A DNA stretch of 64,000 bases. Origin: Cherax quadricarinatus. Its lineage: Eukaryota; Arthropoda; Malacostraca; Decapoda; Parastacidae. The position numbers and the translations under genes are program-made. The notes under the pieces were generated by a model. That model was not told where the DNA came from. It saw only the letters and a program-made list of their open reading frames with translations, and searched no databases. This document shows, piece by piece, positions 32,627 to 43,697 of the stretch. The stretch covers positions 28,086,122 to 28,150,121 of the forward strand of contig NC_091311.1 of the NCBI RefSeq assembly GCF_038502225.1, in the 5' to 3' direction. How positions within the stretch are numbered: the first letter of the stretch is position 1; every line of letters starts with the position of its first letter.

Positions 32627-33073
32627 GTGAGTCCAATAGGGCCAGTGTGGGTATCAGTGGATACTGACTCACTTCTGCCTTCATAGGATGAGTCACGGGG
32701 TGCCAGAATGCGGATCAATGGATACTGGCTCATTGTTGCGCACATATGGGATAAATCAGGTAGTGTCAGTGAGAGACAGTGGGTGCTGGCTCACTGCTGC
32801 CTTCACTAAATGTAAATATTCATTTAATTCATAATCTCGCAACAGTCTAGGAAAAGCTAGATAAGAAGGATGGGTGAACTGTCAGGATTTAGTGCTTACT
32901 GAAGACTGCTTCATAACTGAAGACGCAAGTAAGGATTAAGGTGCAGTATTAGCACAGGTTAATACTGATCCAGGAATACCAGAATGGAAGGCAACAAAGT
33001 TGTCGTGACAGTGTGTCAGGTTGGAAAAATTTAACCAGTAGTGTTTCCCAAGGCTTAATACTTTGCCCTATAG
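32627..33073. other. Start of Tmc intron 3
   Basis: Just after the donor, three loosely repeated phrases of about 70 bp (ggatactgactcacttctgc, ggatactggctcattgttgc, gggtgctggctcactgctgc at 32660-32805) form a degenerate tandem repeat, perhaps derived from the exon-donor region (cacagggtgagtcc). From about 32930 LINE-derived sequence begins. Confidence 0.5.
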
Positions 33074-33756
33074 CAGGGGTGGGCAACCTTTATAAGTGTG
33101 CATGCCAAAGTCGGCCATAACTTCGATACAAAATCTCTGGAAACATATGGGGACTGTTTCCCCGCTTTTCTTGGAACGGATACGTGATGTCAAAATTTTA
33201 TGTTTTTTGAGATGAGACCAGAGGTTAGCGTGCCGGAAAGAAGTCGTTCGGGTGCCAGGTTTGGCACGCGTGCTAAGGGTTACCCACCCCTGCCCTATAG
33301 CCTATAATCTTCTTGTGTATATTACTGTAATGACTTGCCAACAGGGTTCTTCCCCAGGGTTAAGTACTAGGCCTCATACTATTCACGTGCAGAAGTGAAC
33401 TCCTACATTTATATACAGTATAAGTATGTCTGAGATCCCTAATTTGTAAACACAAAGCAACAGAGAACATTAGGAGGTTACAAGAACACCTGAACAAGCT
33501 ACGGGAATGGTCAGACAAATGATTACTAGATTTCGACCCAACAAATTACAAATTAATAAAATTTGAAAAAGAAGAAAAGAAAAAAAAATAGGAACCAATA
33601 CCAAACCTGTCCCCTCAAACACACAAACAAAATGACATTAGTGGCACGTGCTAAACTAGTAAACATAAATGCCTTTAGAAATCTAGACATTGACTTCAAG
33701 ACACTTCTACCACATATTTGAGATTTCTTTGAGTATGCAGCACTCAAATAGAACCC
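32930..33756 (+). mobile_element. Decayed LINE fragment, host of two hAT insertions
   Basis: Broken frames show LINE RT-like peptides near the end (LQEHLNKLREWSDK then LLDFDPTNYKLIKF at about 33480-33560) and QGS/FPQG-like remnants near 33340. A 219-bp hAT MITE (33074-33292) and the large hAT element (from 33765) interrupt it. The sequence after 43027 probably continues it. Confidence 0.55.
33074..33292. mobile_element. hAT-type MITE, 219 bp
   Basis: Begins caggggtgggcaaccttt and ends aagggttacccacccctg, near-perfect inverted termini of hAT type (CAGGGGTGGGCAA). The 8-bp target duplication ccctatag is exact on both sides (33066-33073 and 33293-33300). It is non-coding and would depend on a hAT transposase in trans. 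Confidence 0.93.
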
Positions 33757-34217
33757 CTTATGTACAGGGCCGGATTAAGAAGTCTCCGGGCCATAGGCTA
33801 TTCAGATTGGCGGGGCCCCTTTGAGTTACGGGTAAGCGAAGCGACCCCTTCCAGCTTGGGGGTGGGGGGGGTCGGTGTGAGCCTGTTTAAGGTCTAATTA
33901 ATTACATTCTGGCTATTTAGATTAAATTTAATAGGGAAAGTACATCAAGACAACCAAAACCATTTACCAACAGCCATTATAACTATCTTGTTAAATCATG
34001 CATTTTAAAGAGAATAAACTCAAGACAGCATAGTATTACTAGATTAGGCTATTAAAGCAGTGACATCATGTTCCTATTATATTCAGCATAACCACTACAG
34101 CACTATTATTCCCTTTATAAATCACTGACCATTATTGTTATCATTGCATCATGCATTAGACTATCAAATCATATAAACTCAAGAAAGTAAAGAATTGTTT
34201 ATATTCACAGGCACTTC

Positions 34218-36673
34218 TTAAATAAACTTTTTTCTGGATTTCATATTGCCAAAATCATCAATTATATTCTGAAAATCAATATTTCTTGTTAGATCAGACT
34301 CAATGGTCAACAAGGTTAGGTTACACAATTTGTCTTGGCTCATTGTTGAACGGAGCTGGTTTTTCACTCTTTTCAAAACGGAAAATGAACGTTCTCCTTC
34401 ACAGTTAGTAGCTGGAAGTGTTAGGTAAAGGCGATACACTATGTCAACATTAGGGAAGGTTTCTGAGATACCTGCATTTCTTAAATGTTTCAAAGCAGCT
34501 GAGGGTGCACATTTTTCAGATGGAGCTTTAATCTGATTCATATACCCAGAAAAATTAACTATTTCTTCAACAAATGTGTCCTGAAAATCTGCTGAAAGGT
34601 TTTGTTGCATCTTTAATGCAGCTTCTTTCAATTCTGCAACTGGCATAGTAGTAATTTTGAACAGAAATCCAAACTTGTCATTGAGATTCTGGTAGATTTC
34701 TTTTCTTTTCACCAATTCTATAATCAGTGAATCCAGAATGACGAAGTATGTAGCTGTCTTACATTTCTGCCTTGGTAGCAACACAATTTCATTGTCTGGC
34801 TCTTCAAAATTGCGTTTCCTCTTCCTTGACCGCTGATGATCAGCCCGGTAACTGTAGTCTTTCACCAGCAGTTTAGCTTTCTCTTCAAACATTTCAAAAG
34901 CTTCATCATTGCGAAGTGAGCTTACAAATTCCACTAAGCCTGCATAGAGGTTAGCACAAGTAGCCATTTCAATTTCAGTTTTCTGAAGTGTCTTATTCGT
35001 GGCATTTAACCGTTCCAGTATACAGTCCCAAAGCACACAGAGTAAGGCCAATTCAAAATCTTCCAATTTTGATGCTAAGCTGGCTGCTTCGCTTCTTGTA
35101 GTTGCTGTCTGGTCTTCATCCTCTGCTATTTGGATTAAAGCAGAACGTATTTCAGCAAAGCTGTCTTTCAAAGCATGTGTTGCATCATGCTGCGCTGACC
35201 ACCTTGTTGTTGATAATGATTTGATGACATCTCCATGAATGGTTGACTTGAGTATACTCCACTAATGCGTTGAAGCAGAGAAAAAATTAAAGAGTGCTTG
35301 TAAAAGTCCAAAAAATTAAACTGCAGTGACACAACACTCCGCAGCACATGACCCAACAAGATTAAGAGAATGTGCTGAGCAGGGCACATATTCAGCAAGT
35401 GGGTTGATTTGCTTGATACGGGCTTGCAATCCATTATATTTACCCGACATGTTACTTGCATTGTCGTAGCTCTGGCCACGGCAATCCATAATAGAGAGAT
35501 CATGTTCAAGCAGAGTATCCAGTACTACATTCATCATTTCTCCATCATGGCCTGAAAGAGGAATGAATTTTATAAAGCGCTCTACAGGCTTACCACTGGA
35601 GTCGACAAAGTGAACAATGAATGTCAATTGATCTGTATGTGAAATATCTGGTGTTGAATCTACACTTATTGCAAAGTATTTTGCAGTTTTCACAGCTGCT
35701 ATGATGTTATTGAGGACCTTCTTAGTCATCAGTTCAATAAATTCATTGCATATAGTAGATGACATGTAAGATACAGTGCCTCTTCCTGCATTCCCAAGGC
35801 GTGACACATGATTTGCTAAGAATGGATCGAATTGTGCTAACAGTTCTATGATCCCTAGGAAACTGCCATTGTTTTCTGAACCAAAAACCTCATTTTCTCC
35901 ACGGAAAGCAAGTCCTCTTAGAGCTAAGAATTTTACAACAGCAACAACTCTTTCTAGAACTTTTCTCCAATAAGTGCGCTCTTTTTCAGTTTGATTTTCC
36001 AAATGAGAATCCAATAAGCCTTTTTTCTGTGCACGAAATACACTGGCTAAAATGCAGCTCCTGTGAGTGGTGCTGTTTTCATGTTCCTCGAAACGCTTGG
36101 AATTTTTCCAGTCATTGAACCCCTGTGTGAAGGTATTTTCTTTGGTAGAAAATAGTTTGCATGCTGAACAGTACACTTTTCCTGAGCTTTCAGAGTATAC
36201 CATCCATGATCTTTTCACAGTTTCTGAATTTGCAAGCTTCCTATAAAACATAGATGACTTTAAATAACGATGACTTCCATCATCATAAATCCTTGCTGAT
36301 TTCCTAAACTCAATGTTCAGAGTTTGACTGAAGTTTTCTGCAATGAAAGCATTACGTAGAGAATCTGGGATTACATTTGGCCATGAGGCAGGATCTTTTA
36401 AGACAAATCCTGTGGATGAAATGTCCATTGAGACATTGAGAGGAGACACAAAAGAAGTAGATGCTGGCTGAGAAATAATGGAGGGAGGGCTTCCTGTATG
36501 ATCTGACGTATCTGCAGATTCAACTGTACTGGTAACATCAGAAACTGTTTTCGTGAGCATGTCTGTGATCTTTCTGCAGCTTTCTTTTTCTGTTCTTCTT
36601 CTTGAATTTTCTTCTTTCTTCTCTGTGACCCACTCGCATAAGAACGTCCAACATCACGTTCACGAGATGCCAT
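34218..36673 (-). pseudogene. hAT transposase (ZMYM1/DUF4371-like), frameshifted
   Basis: The enzyme would cut and paste the element. Read from 36673 (MASRERDVGRSYASGSQRRK), the frame shifts near 36550 into 36560-35316 and again near 35320-35280 into 35171-34218. The N-terminal TTF-type zinc-binding region has YSESSGKVYCSACKLFS, KRFEEHENSTTHRSC. The catalytic core includes AISVDSTPDISHTDQLTF and GQSYDNASNMSGKYNGL. The C-terminal hAT dimerisation domain reads LPATNCEGERSFSVLKRVKN with LRSTMSQDKLCNLTLLTIES. Two frame breaks make this copy inactive unless they are sequence errors. Related domesticated proteins exist in animals, but the matching TIRs and TSD show this is a transposon. Confidence 0.9.
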
Positions 36674-37639
36674 AATGAGGATGTATCACTGTCTGTAATC
36701 ATGCAAATACAAATTTTTCATTATCAATTATTAATTTTTTAATTATTAAAAAATTTTTTTGTCAATTGGGGGGATATGGCCCTTGTAGCCCCCTTTCCTC
36801 TGGCTGCACATCTAAAAATTCAAGACGTTACCAGAAAGGAGTCATATACAGAACGTTTACCATAGATTAGGTTAGTGATTTGGGCTACGAATATTTTACT
36901 AATTCATCCTCCTTGATCTCCAATTTACTTAAACAGAAATCATACCGAGTCCAAGAACAATGCACAATGGTATTTATACAGGAAGGCCCCACTTATACGG
37001 CGGGTTAGGTTCCAGGCTACCGCCGTAAAGCGGAAATCGCCGTAAAGTGGAACACCCTTTTTTTCCACTTATAAATGCATACAAACACTAGATAACAAGT
37101 TTACACTAACATATATTAAGTTAGCAATAGAACCAGGCATCAAAAAACAATAAAAAGGTACAATACACACATAGTGCACTCATTACTTACCTTAAAATAT
37201 TTATAGTCTTAATCTAGGGTGAGACAAGTAGTATTTATTGTAAGAAATCAAGTGTGGTATGTATTGTAATAGCCTCACCAGGCCACCCCACCCACACATA
37301 CTATTCTATGATATTTAAGCATCCCAGAGCGATAAAATGTATATACAGTTCACTCATTACTTACCTTAAAATATTTGTAGTCTTAATGTAGGGTCAGGAG
37401 TAAGTAAATGAGATAAAACGAATAAATGAGAGAGAGAAAGAATGAGTACATGAGAGGGGGCAGGCGCAGTTATGTAAACAAACCAGGGGAAGGTAAGTTT
37501 TGTAAACAAACGAAATGTACACGTCTGGTTTGTGTACAAGTTACATTGTGTACAGGTTGTCTCTACATTGATACGGTAGAATTAATAAAGAAGAACACTC
37601 CCATTCTCATGTAACATCATTTTGAGAAGAAATGAAGCT

Positions 37640-37770
37640 CTGAGTGAAGGCAATGGAAATAAGTCACACTGACTTTTTTGGGTTATCCTAGGTTCTCTAC
37701 ACGTATGTTGTTATGTATGATAATCTATGTAACTGTATTTGTGTATACCTGAATAAACTTACTTACATAC
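37640..37770 (+). mobile_element. SINE 3' part
   Basis: Shares aatggaaataagt and actgacttttttgggttatcc with the SINE at 1505-1812. It then continues to a different end, gtatacctgaataaacttac, with a (TTACATAC)n-like tail. The tRNA-like head is missing. Confidence 0.65.
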
Positions 37771-37894
37771 ATACGAAAGGAATAATTTTCTACAGTTACC
37801 CCCAGTAACACATTTACTCTTATGTTAGATTAGAGAAAATGTTATTCTTGCCGTCCCTTGTACAAGTTATGTGGCTCCCACATCTTATATTTAT

Positions 37895-38215
37895 GTTTAT
37901 TTATTCTATTGTGGGGTGTATTTATCATCTTTTTATGTTATGTATCGTGTTTATTATATAATTTTGAAAAAAATATCATGGATGGATTAATGAAAATGTG
38001 TATATTACCGTAATATACGACATTTAATGAGACTCGGTATTGTTATTATCACCACTTGTGCAAGTCGTCTGCTACGACATCTCACATTTGTTTATTTATT
38101 CTACTGTGGGGTGTATTTATCTTATTTATATGTTATGCATCGTGTTTATTATATAATTTTGAAAAAAATATCATGGATGGATTAATGAAAATGTGTATAT
38201 TAACGTAATATACGA
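37895..38215. repeat. Direct tandem duplication, about 190-bp unit
   Basis: tttatttattctattgtggg to gtgtatattaccgtaatata (about 37895-38020) is repeated at about 38087-38210 with a few substitutions, within the Tigger-type element. Confidence 0.85.
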
Positions 38216-38231
38216 CATTTAAATGACTCGA

Positions 38232-38320
38232 TGTATGTAAGTTTATTTAGGTACAGGTATACATAAGTATAATTATCAGAGTATATATAAAATATGAAAT
38301 AACTTTTAAAAACATTTGAA
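38232..38320 (-). mobile_element. SINE 3' end, inverted
   Basis: atgtaagtttatttaggtac onward is the reverse complement of the SINE tail seen at 37715-37770, with similar spacing of motifs. Confidence 0.55.
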
Positions 38321-38690
38321 ATTTTGGAGTTTCCAGACAAAATGGAGAGACTTAGTGCTTACTGAGCTCATGGAGAATGTAAACAAACAGGGTGGGGCAC
38401 GGTGACCGTATTAGAAAGTCAGGTGGGGGGAGCCGTATAGTGAGTTTTGGTCATAATTTGAAATGTCCGTATTAGTGGAACGCCGTAAAGCGGAACGCCG
38501 TAAAGCGGGGCCCTCCTGTATTACCATTTTCATAACTAAACTAATCATTATGTTTTGCATGATATATGGCCTACCACCATAGATAAGGACATGAGAATTA
38601 AAGAATGCAGGGACAATTTTCAGTTTCACCCAACCAACGATTTTCTGATGTGGCTTATGTGTTTCTGGGGAAATATGTAGTAAATTAATT

Positions 38691-38758
38691 GATGTTCTAC
38701 ATCACTTCCGTCGCAACTTGAAAACTAAGCATTTGCGACGGAAGTGATGTAGATCAAT
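38691..38758. repeat. Inverted repeat, perfect 20-bp core
   Basis: ctacatcacttccgtcgcaa (38697-38716) and ttgcgacggaagtgatgtag (38733-38752) are perfect inverted copies with a 16-nt spacer. An imperfect extension (attgatgtt / atcaatcg) lengthens the arms to about 28 bp. Origin unknown; it lies in the hAT body. Confidence 0.85.
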
Positions 38759-38964
38759 CGAGATCTGTTATTGAAATGATAATGACTTAAAGACAGGACA
38801 AAGTGCTTTTAAAACCTACAAATGGAAGTCAGTTTGCATTTTTAGGTTTTTCTTTATAGTATTTTTACCAAAAATACGTCTTTACTGGTCCATGCATCTT
38901 TACTGGTCAAGTAACCCTATCAGGTACCTCCCTTAACATTTAGAGGCGAAAACATTTATCCATA

Positions 38965-41900
38965 TACATTTATTTATTTATTTATTTATTTAAAAATTTG
39001 AGCACACATACAGAGGTACAACAAATACAGGTAAGAGCAGTATGCCAAAGCCACTTATACTATGCATAGCATTACGGGCTGGCTTAAAATTAACTTAAGA
39101 TTAACTAAGCAATGATGAAATCAGTGATAAAACATTAATGTAAACAGGTTACTATAAAGCACAAGTGAGTATTACAAAGACAGGTCATATGGTTGTATGC
39201 ATTGTTGTACATTCTGTAGAATGGAGTATTCTGTTAGGTAGTGTATTTAAAAAATAATAAAGTTAGATTGGGTTTTAGGTTTAACATTTATGTGATATAA
39301 TTGTGAGAAACATTTAAGATATACAATTTATAAGGTTCAATTATTCAGTATTTATTTGGTTTTGGGTGAGTAAGTGATCTTTGAGAAGAGACTTGAATTT
39401 ATAAACAGGTAGTGTTTCTTTTATATTTACAGGTAATGAATTCCAGATTTTAGGGCCTTTTATGTGCATTGAGTTTTTACATAGTGTGAGATGGACACGA
39501 GGAACATCAAAGAGTGATCTGTGCCTTGTGTTATGGTCATGTGTTCTGTTGAGGTTGGCAAGGAGATGTTTGAGGGGAGGGTTAATATCAGAGTTAAGTG
39601 TTCTATGTATGTAATAGGTGCAGTAGTAAGTATGGATGTTTTGTATGGTGAGGAGGTTTAGTGTATTGAATATTGGTGGAGTGTGCTGCCTATAGTGAGA
39701 ATTTGTTATCATTCTAACTGCAGCCTTTTGTTGGGTAATTAGTGGTCTGAGATGGTTACTTGTTGTTGAGCCCCATGCACAAATTCCATAGGTGAGATAG
39801 GGGTAAATAAGAGAGTGATATAGGGCCAGGAGGGCTGACTGTGGAGCATAGTACCGTATCTTCGATAGTATGCCTACAGTCTTGGAAATTTTCTTAGAAA
39901 TTTGTTGTATATGTGTATGAAATTTGAGTCTATTATCAAGGTGGATTCCTAAGAATTTTCCCTCTGTTAGCTTTGTGATAGGTGATCCGTTTATCATTAT
40001 GTTAAGAGGGACATCTGTAGCTCTGTTACCAAACTGAATGAAGTAGGTTTTGTCAATGTTTAGTGTAAGTTTGTTAGTTCTCATCCAGGTAGATATTTTC
40101 TGTAATTCGGTATTTACAGTATTGGCTAGCGTGACTGGGCTCGGGTGGGAGAAGACGTATGTAGTGTCATCTGCAAATAGTGTGGGTTTGAGTAATTGCG
40201 AAGCATTTGGTAGGTCATTTATGTATAGGAGAAAGAGAAGAGGGCCAAGGACACTTCCCTGTGGGACACCAACTGTAATTGGTTGTGCAGAGGAGTTTGC
40301 CCCATTTGCATACACATATTGGCTTCTGTTGCTGAGGTATGACTTGAGGTAGTTGAGGGAGTGCCCTCTTATACCATAGTGTGACAATTTTACGTGGAGC
40401 AAGTCATGGTCAACTGTATCAAAAGCTTTACGTAAGTCAATGAAGATCCCCAGTGGGACTTCTTTTTTCTCTATTGCAGTGTATATATGTTCTAGCATGT
40501 GTATAATAGCATCATTAGTATTTTTATTAGGCCTGAATCCAAATTGGCAGGGGTTGAGTATGTTTTGGGAGATAAGGTAGGAGTAGATTCGTTTATGAAT
40601 TAATTTTTCGAAGATTTTTGAGAGAGGGTGTAAGTTGGATATTGGCCTATAGTTATTCAACTCTGTTTGGTCTCCTCCTTTGTGGATCGGGGTGACCCTT
40701 GCTATTTTGAGTACTGTAGGGAAGGTGGAGGATTCAATGGATTTGTTAAAGAGTGTTGCAATGATTGGTGATAGCACTTGTGACACTTTTTTGTATATAA
40801 AGGGTGGTAAGGTATTTAAATCTCCTGCCTTGTTTTTTAGTGTGTTGATAATAAGGGAGACTTCGTATGGGTTAGTCGGAGCTAGGAACAGTGTGTTCGG
40901 GTAGTTGCCAGTGAGGTAGTCATTTGGTGGGGTATCTGAGCTTGGGATTTTATTGGCAAGGTTTTGTCCTATAGTGGAGAAGAAATCATTGAGTCTGTTT
41001 GCTGTTTCTGTTGGTGGGAGTTGGGGTTCATCTGATTTTGTTAATTTTATTTCGCTATTTCGTGATATCTTTTTTGTTCCTAGAATTTCTGATAGGGTTT
41101 TCCAGGTCTTTTTTATATCACCTCGTAAGTTGGATAATCTGTTCTCATAATACAATTTTTTTGCCCTTCTTATCAGGCTGGTTAGGATTGACGAGTAACG
41201 TTTTGTTTGGTCTCTGGTTATGTGACCCATTCTGTACTGTTTTTCATATTGGTGTTTTGTATTTATGGATTTGAGAATGCTGGGTGTTAGCCAGGGACTG
41301 TTCAGTCTCTTAGCTGTCATCTGTTTAGTTTTTTTAGGGCAGTGCTTGTTATAGAGGTATTGGGTCTTTTTTAGAAAATTATTAATACATTCGTCAATAT
41401 CTGTATAGATTTCTAGCTCAGTGTGCCAGTCAATGTTTGCTACTGCTGTTGTTAAGTTATTAATGGCTGCCTCATTGTGAAGTCTGAAGGTGACTTTAGT
41501 AGTGTCTTGGGGTAATTTACCAAGAGTTGTTATGAGGAAAGTCGGGTAGTGGTCTGTGGTATTATCTGTAATTATGCCTGATTTTAAAGGGGATATGGTG
41601 TTGGTCCAGATGTGGTCAAGTAGGGAAACACTAGTCTCTGTAACTCTTGTAGGTTTTGTTACTGTTGGTAGCAACATACAGTTACTCATTGTGTTTGTGA
41701 ATTCAGTAACGTGTGGGTCCTGGTCTTGCAGGAGATTTATATTGAAGTCACCTGAGAGTAGTAAGTGATCTTTGTTCATGTGTGCATCAGTTATCATACT
41801 TCCTAGGTTTTGACTAAATTGGCTAATGTTTGACTGTGGAACTCTGTAGATGTTTATCAATGTGAGAGGTTTTTGTAGGTATTTGGATTTGAATTTGGCT

Positions 41901-42800
41901 ATTATATATTCCCCATGTTCATCCCTTGTGCAAGTATTAGTGATACATTCTAGTTGGTCTGAGTAGTATATGGCTGTGCCACCCCCTTGTTGGTCTGGCC
42001 TACAGTTGTGTATGGCTGTGTAACCAGGAATGGCATAGACATCTGTACTATCAGGCTTTAGCCAGGTTTCAGTTAGTGTAATGATGGACATATTGGCATG
42101 TAAGGAATTTAGTAATGCTATGAGGTCATCGTAATGCTTGCTTAAAGATCTGATATTGTAGTTAAAGATAGTTATGTTGTTGTTGGCACTGAGAAGTGCC
42201 TTTGATTGTTCTGCAGTGTAGTAATTACAGTAACTGTTTGATTCATTTAAGTCATTAAATAAGAGATTGGTATCAGGATCAATGCTTGTAATCATAAGAT
42301 TTGTAGTGAATCTATAGTTAGAATTAAGTATAAAACAAAGTAAATAGTCTTAAGCTAAAAAATAGCACCTGAATTATTTAACAAATGTAAAATAATGAGC
42401 TAAGGTTGTTGTTTTTTTTTTTTTTTTTTTTTTTAATCTAAAATAAAGGAGACAATATAAAAGGGACTAATACAAATATAGTGATGATCAAATAATGGAG
42501 CTTGGGAATATGATAGTAGGTAGTACTATAAAGGTAATTCTTTAAAGTTAGAATTATAGTATAAAATAATAATATAAAAGGGACTAATATAAGTTGTGGT
42601 GAACAATAAAGTGGTAATCAAATAATGAGCTTTGGAATATAATGGCAAAATTGTGAACTTATTCTACTTTAGTTAATTTGTCACAGTACAAGTCTAGATA
42701 ACGTGTAATTACTACAGAAAATTGGAGAGGAATCTCCCATACTCACCCATTAGCGGGAAAACACAGCTGTTCTGATGTAAACAAAGGCGTGTTGAGTGTT
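38965..42800 (-). mobile_element. L2/CR1-like LINE with intact ORF
   Basis: Contains an uninterrupted 984-codon frame (39341-42295). The 3' end is marked by (AAATA)n (attta repeats on +, 38968-38994) after a short 3' UTR. The 5' side includes an A-run (T-run 42410-42434 on the + strand) and AT-rich leader. The exact 5' boundary and target duplication were not found. It is inserted in the hAT transposon, so it is younger. Confidence 0.85.
39341..42295 (-). CDS. LINE endonuclease-reverse transcriptase, 984 aa, intact
   Basis: Provides target nicking and reverse transcription for the LINE. Start Met at 42295 (MITSIDPDTNLLFNDLNESN). The endonuclease domain, residues about 40-260, shows FNYNIRSLSKHYDDL, TLTETWLKP, GGGTAIYYSD, LLLSGDFNINLL, SLLDHIWTN and TTDHYPTFL. 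A linker (NSPWLTPSILKSINTKHQYE) follows. The RT, residues about 500-780, shows YRPISNLHPLSKIFEKLIHK, QFGFRPNKNTNDAI, DLRKAFDTVDHDLLHVKL, GVPQGSVLGPLLFLLYINDL and catalytic LFADDTTYVF. The C-terminal domain contains HYRQHTPPIFNTLNLLTIQN and ends FKSLLKDHLLTQNQINTE. There is no stop or frameshift in 984 codons and all catalytic motifs are present, so this is probably a recent insertion. No ORF1 is recognisable upstream. Confidence 0.93.
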   Translation of the reverse strand: MITSIDPDTNLLFNDLNESNSYCNYYTAEQSKALLSANNNITIFNYNIRSLSKHYDDLIALLNSLHANMSIITLTETWLKPDSTDVYAIPGYTAIHNCRPDQQGGGTAIYYSDQLECITNTCTRDEHGEYIIAKFKSKYLQKPLTLINIYRVPQSNISQFSQNLGSMITDAHMNKDHLLLSGDFNINLLQDQDPHVTEFTNTMSNCMLLPTVTKPTRVTETSVSLLDHIWTNTISPLKSGIITDNTTDHYPTFLITTLGKLPQDTTKVTFRLHNEAAINNLTTAVANIDWHTELEIYTDIDECINNFLKKTQYLYNKHCPKKTKQMTAKRLNSPWLTPSILKSINTKHQYEKQYRMGHITRDQTKRYSSILTSLIRRAKKLYYENRLSNLRGDIKKTWKTLSEILGTKKISRNSEIKLTKSDEPQLPPTETANRLNDFFSTIGQNLANKIPSSDTPPNDYLTGNYPNTLFLAPTNPYEVSLIINTLKNKAGDLNTLPPFIYKKVSQVLSPIIATLFNKSIESSTFPTVLKIARVTPIHKGGDQTELNNYRPISNLHPLSKIFEKLIHKRIYSYLISQNILNPCQFGFRPNKNTNDAIIHMLEHIYTAIEKKEVPLGIFIDLRKAFDTVDHDLLHVKLSHYGIRGHSLNYLKSYLSNRSQYVYANGANSSAQPITVGVPQGSVLGPLLFLLYINDLPNASQLLKPTLFADDTTYVFSHPSPVTLANTVNTELQKISTWMRTNKLTLNIDKTYFIQFGNRATDVPLNIMINGSPITKLTEGKFLGIHLDNRLKFHTHIQQISKKISKTVGILSKIRYYAPQSALLALYHSLIYPYLTYGICAWGSTTSNHLRPLITQQKAAVRMITNSHYRQHTPPIFNTLNLLTIQNIHTYYCTYYIHRTLNSDINPPLKHLLANLNRTHDHNTRHRSLFDVPRVHLTLCKNSMHIKGPKIWNSLPVNIKETLPVYKFKSLLKDHLLTQNQINTE

Positions 42801-43026
42801 GCCATCTATGGTTAGGTTTATTTATTTTTATTTTATTTCATTATTTTTGTTTTGATTAATTTTTAAAAATCAATTTTACTCTCCAAACACTTGAACCTTT
42901 TAGGTAGGGACCCCTTTGCACTTGCACCATGTGCGCAGTCTTGGATGAGCCCCTGAACCCTTTGGACCGCGGGGCCCTAGGCAAATGCCTCGTTTGCCTA
43001 TGTGGTAATCCGGCTCTGCTTATGTA

Positions 43027-43697
43027 GTCAAAAAACAAAATGACTAAGAAACTCCTAAGGGATGCATGTGTCTGAGCTGAAAAGACAGAGCTATATTGAA
43101 AGAATGTGGAAACTAAATATCTTGCCTCCCTGAACAAATAAGAACAAGTTGGAATAGTCCCTCCATACAAATATGTACTAGAGTGTACATAGTGCAGAAG
43201 AACTCGGCAAGAAATGGCTTTGTAAGAGATGTAGTGCTTTCCCATGAATGTCAGGAGAAAATACAGGGACACAAATAGAAACTACAGTTCCCTTCCCAAA
43301 CGATTCAAAAACATTACAAAAGTCTTTTTTAATGTAAAAACAGTAAATTAATGGACCGAGCTAGACAGTGACAGTGACTGATTCTGCATAGGGGTTTAAT
43401 CATAAATATTATAGACCTATATGTATTAATCTGTGAAAAAGATTGTTGACACAGTGTATAAATATTACAGAACATGGATGAAAGATTTCATACCAGTTTA
43501 ACATTTGTATTAAAAGTATGGGAAAATGCTAAACTTAATTGATGTCAGTCAAATTGATGTCAGTCAAAAATATAGTTTCCCTGGATATTTTAGACTATTT
43601 CCTTCTGCCTTTTCCTTGAAAAGTATTCAGAGTTTATATTTTAATTCTGAAAGTTGTTGAATTCCTTTATAGACATTATACTTTTTTTGCGTTTCAG
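43027..43697. other. End of Tmc intron 3
   Basis: Probably begins with the continuation of the decayed LINE split by the hAT insertion (LRDACVSELKRQSYIERMWK-like peptide near 43050-43120). The rest is AT-rich with no recognisable content, up to the acceptor tttgcgtttcag. Confidence 0.45.

Larger units (their letters stand above)
36979..38518. mobile_element. Tigger-type non-autonomous element, 1540 bp
   Basis: Left end caggaaggccccacttatac with ggcg; right end (inward) caggagggccccgctttacg. A TA duplication is present on both sides (36977-36978, 38519-38520), as for the Tc1/mariner superfamily. Subterminal cgccgtaaagcggaa repeats occur at both ends. No transposase frame. Inside are a SINE 3' part (about 37640-37770, +), an inverted one (38232-38320, -) and a direct duplication of about 190 bp. 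Confidence 0.88.
33765..43018 (-). mobile_element. Composite autonomous-type hAT transposon, 9254 bp
   Basis: Left end cagggccggattaagaagtc and right end (read inward) cagagccggattaccacata are inverted termini of hAT type. The 8-bp duplication cttatgta is perfect on both sides (33757-33764 and 43019-43026). The element carries a hAT transposase (34218-36673, - strand). It has itself received a Tigger-type non-autonomous element (36979-38518) and an L2/CR1-like LINE (about 38965-42800). Without these it would be about 3.9 kb, a usual hAT size. The whole lies in the third recognised Tmc intron. Confidence 0.93.

Noticed and set aside
34999..35238. + strand frame over the hAT transposase
   Set aside because: Antisense shadow of the transposase.
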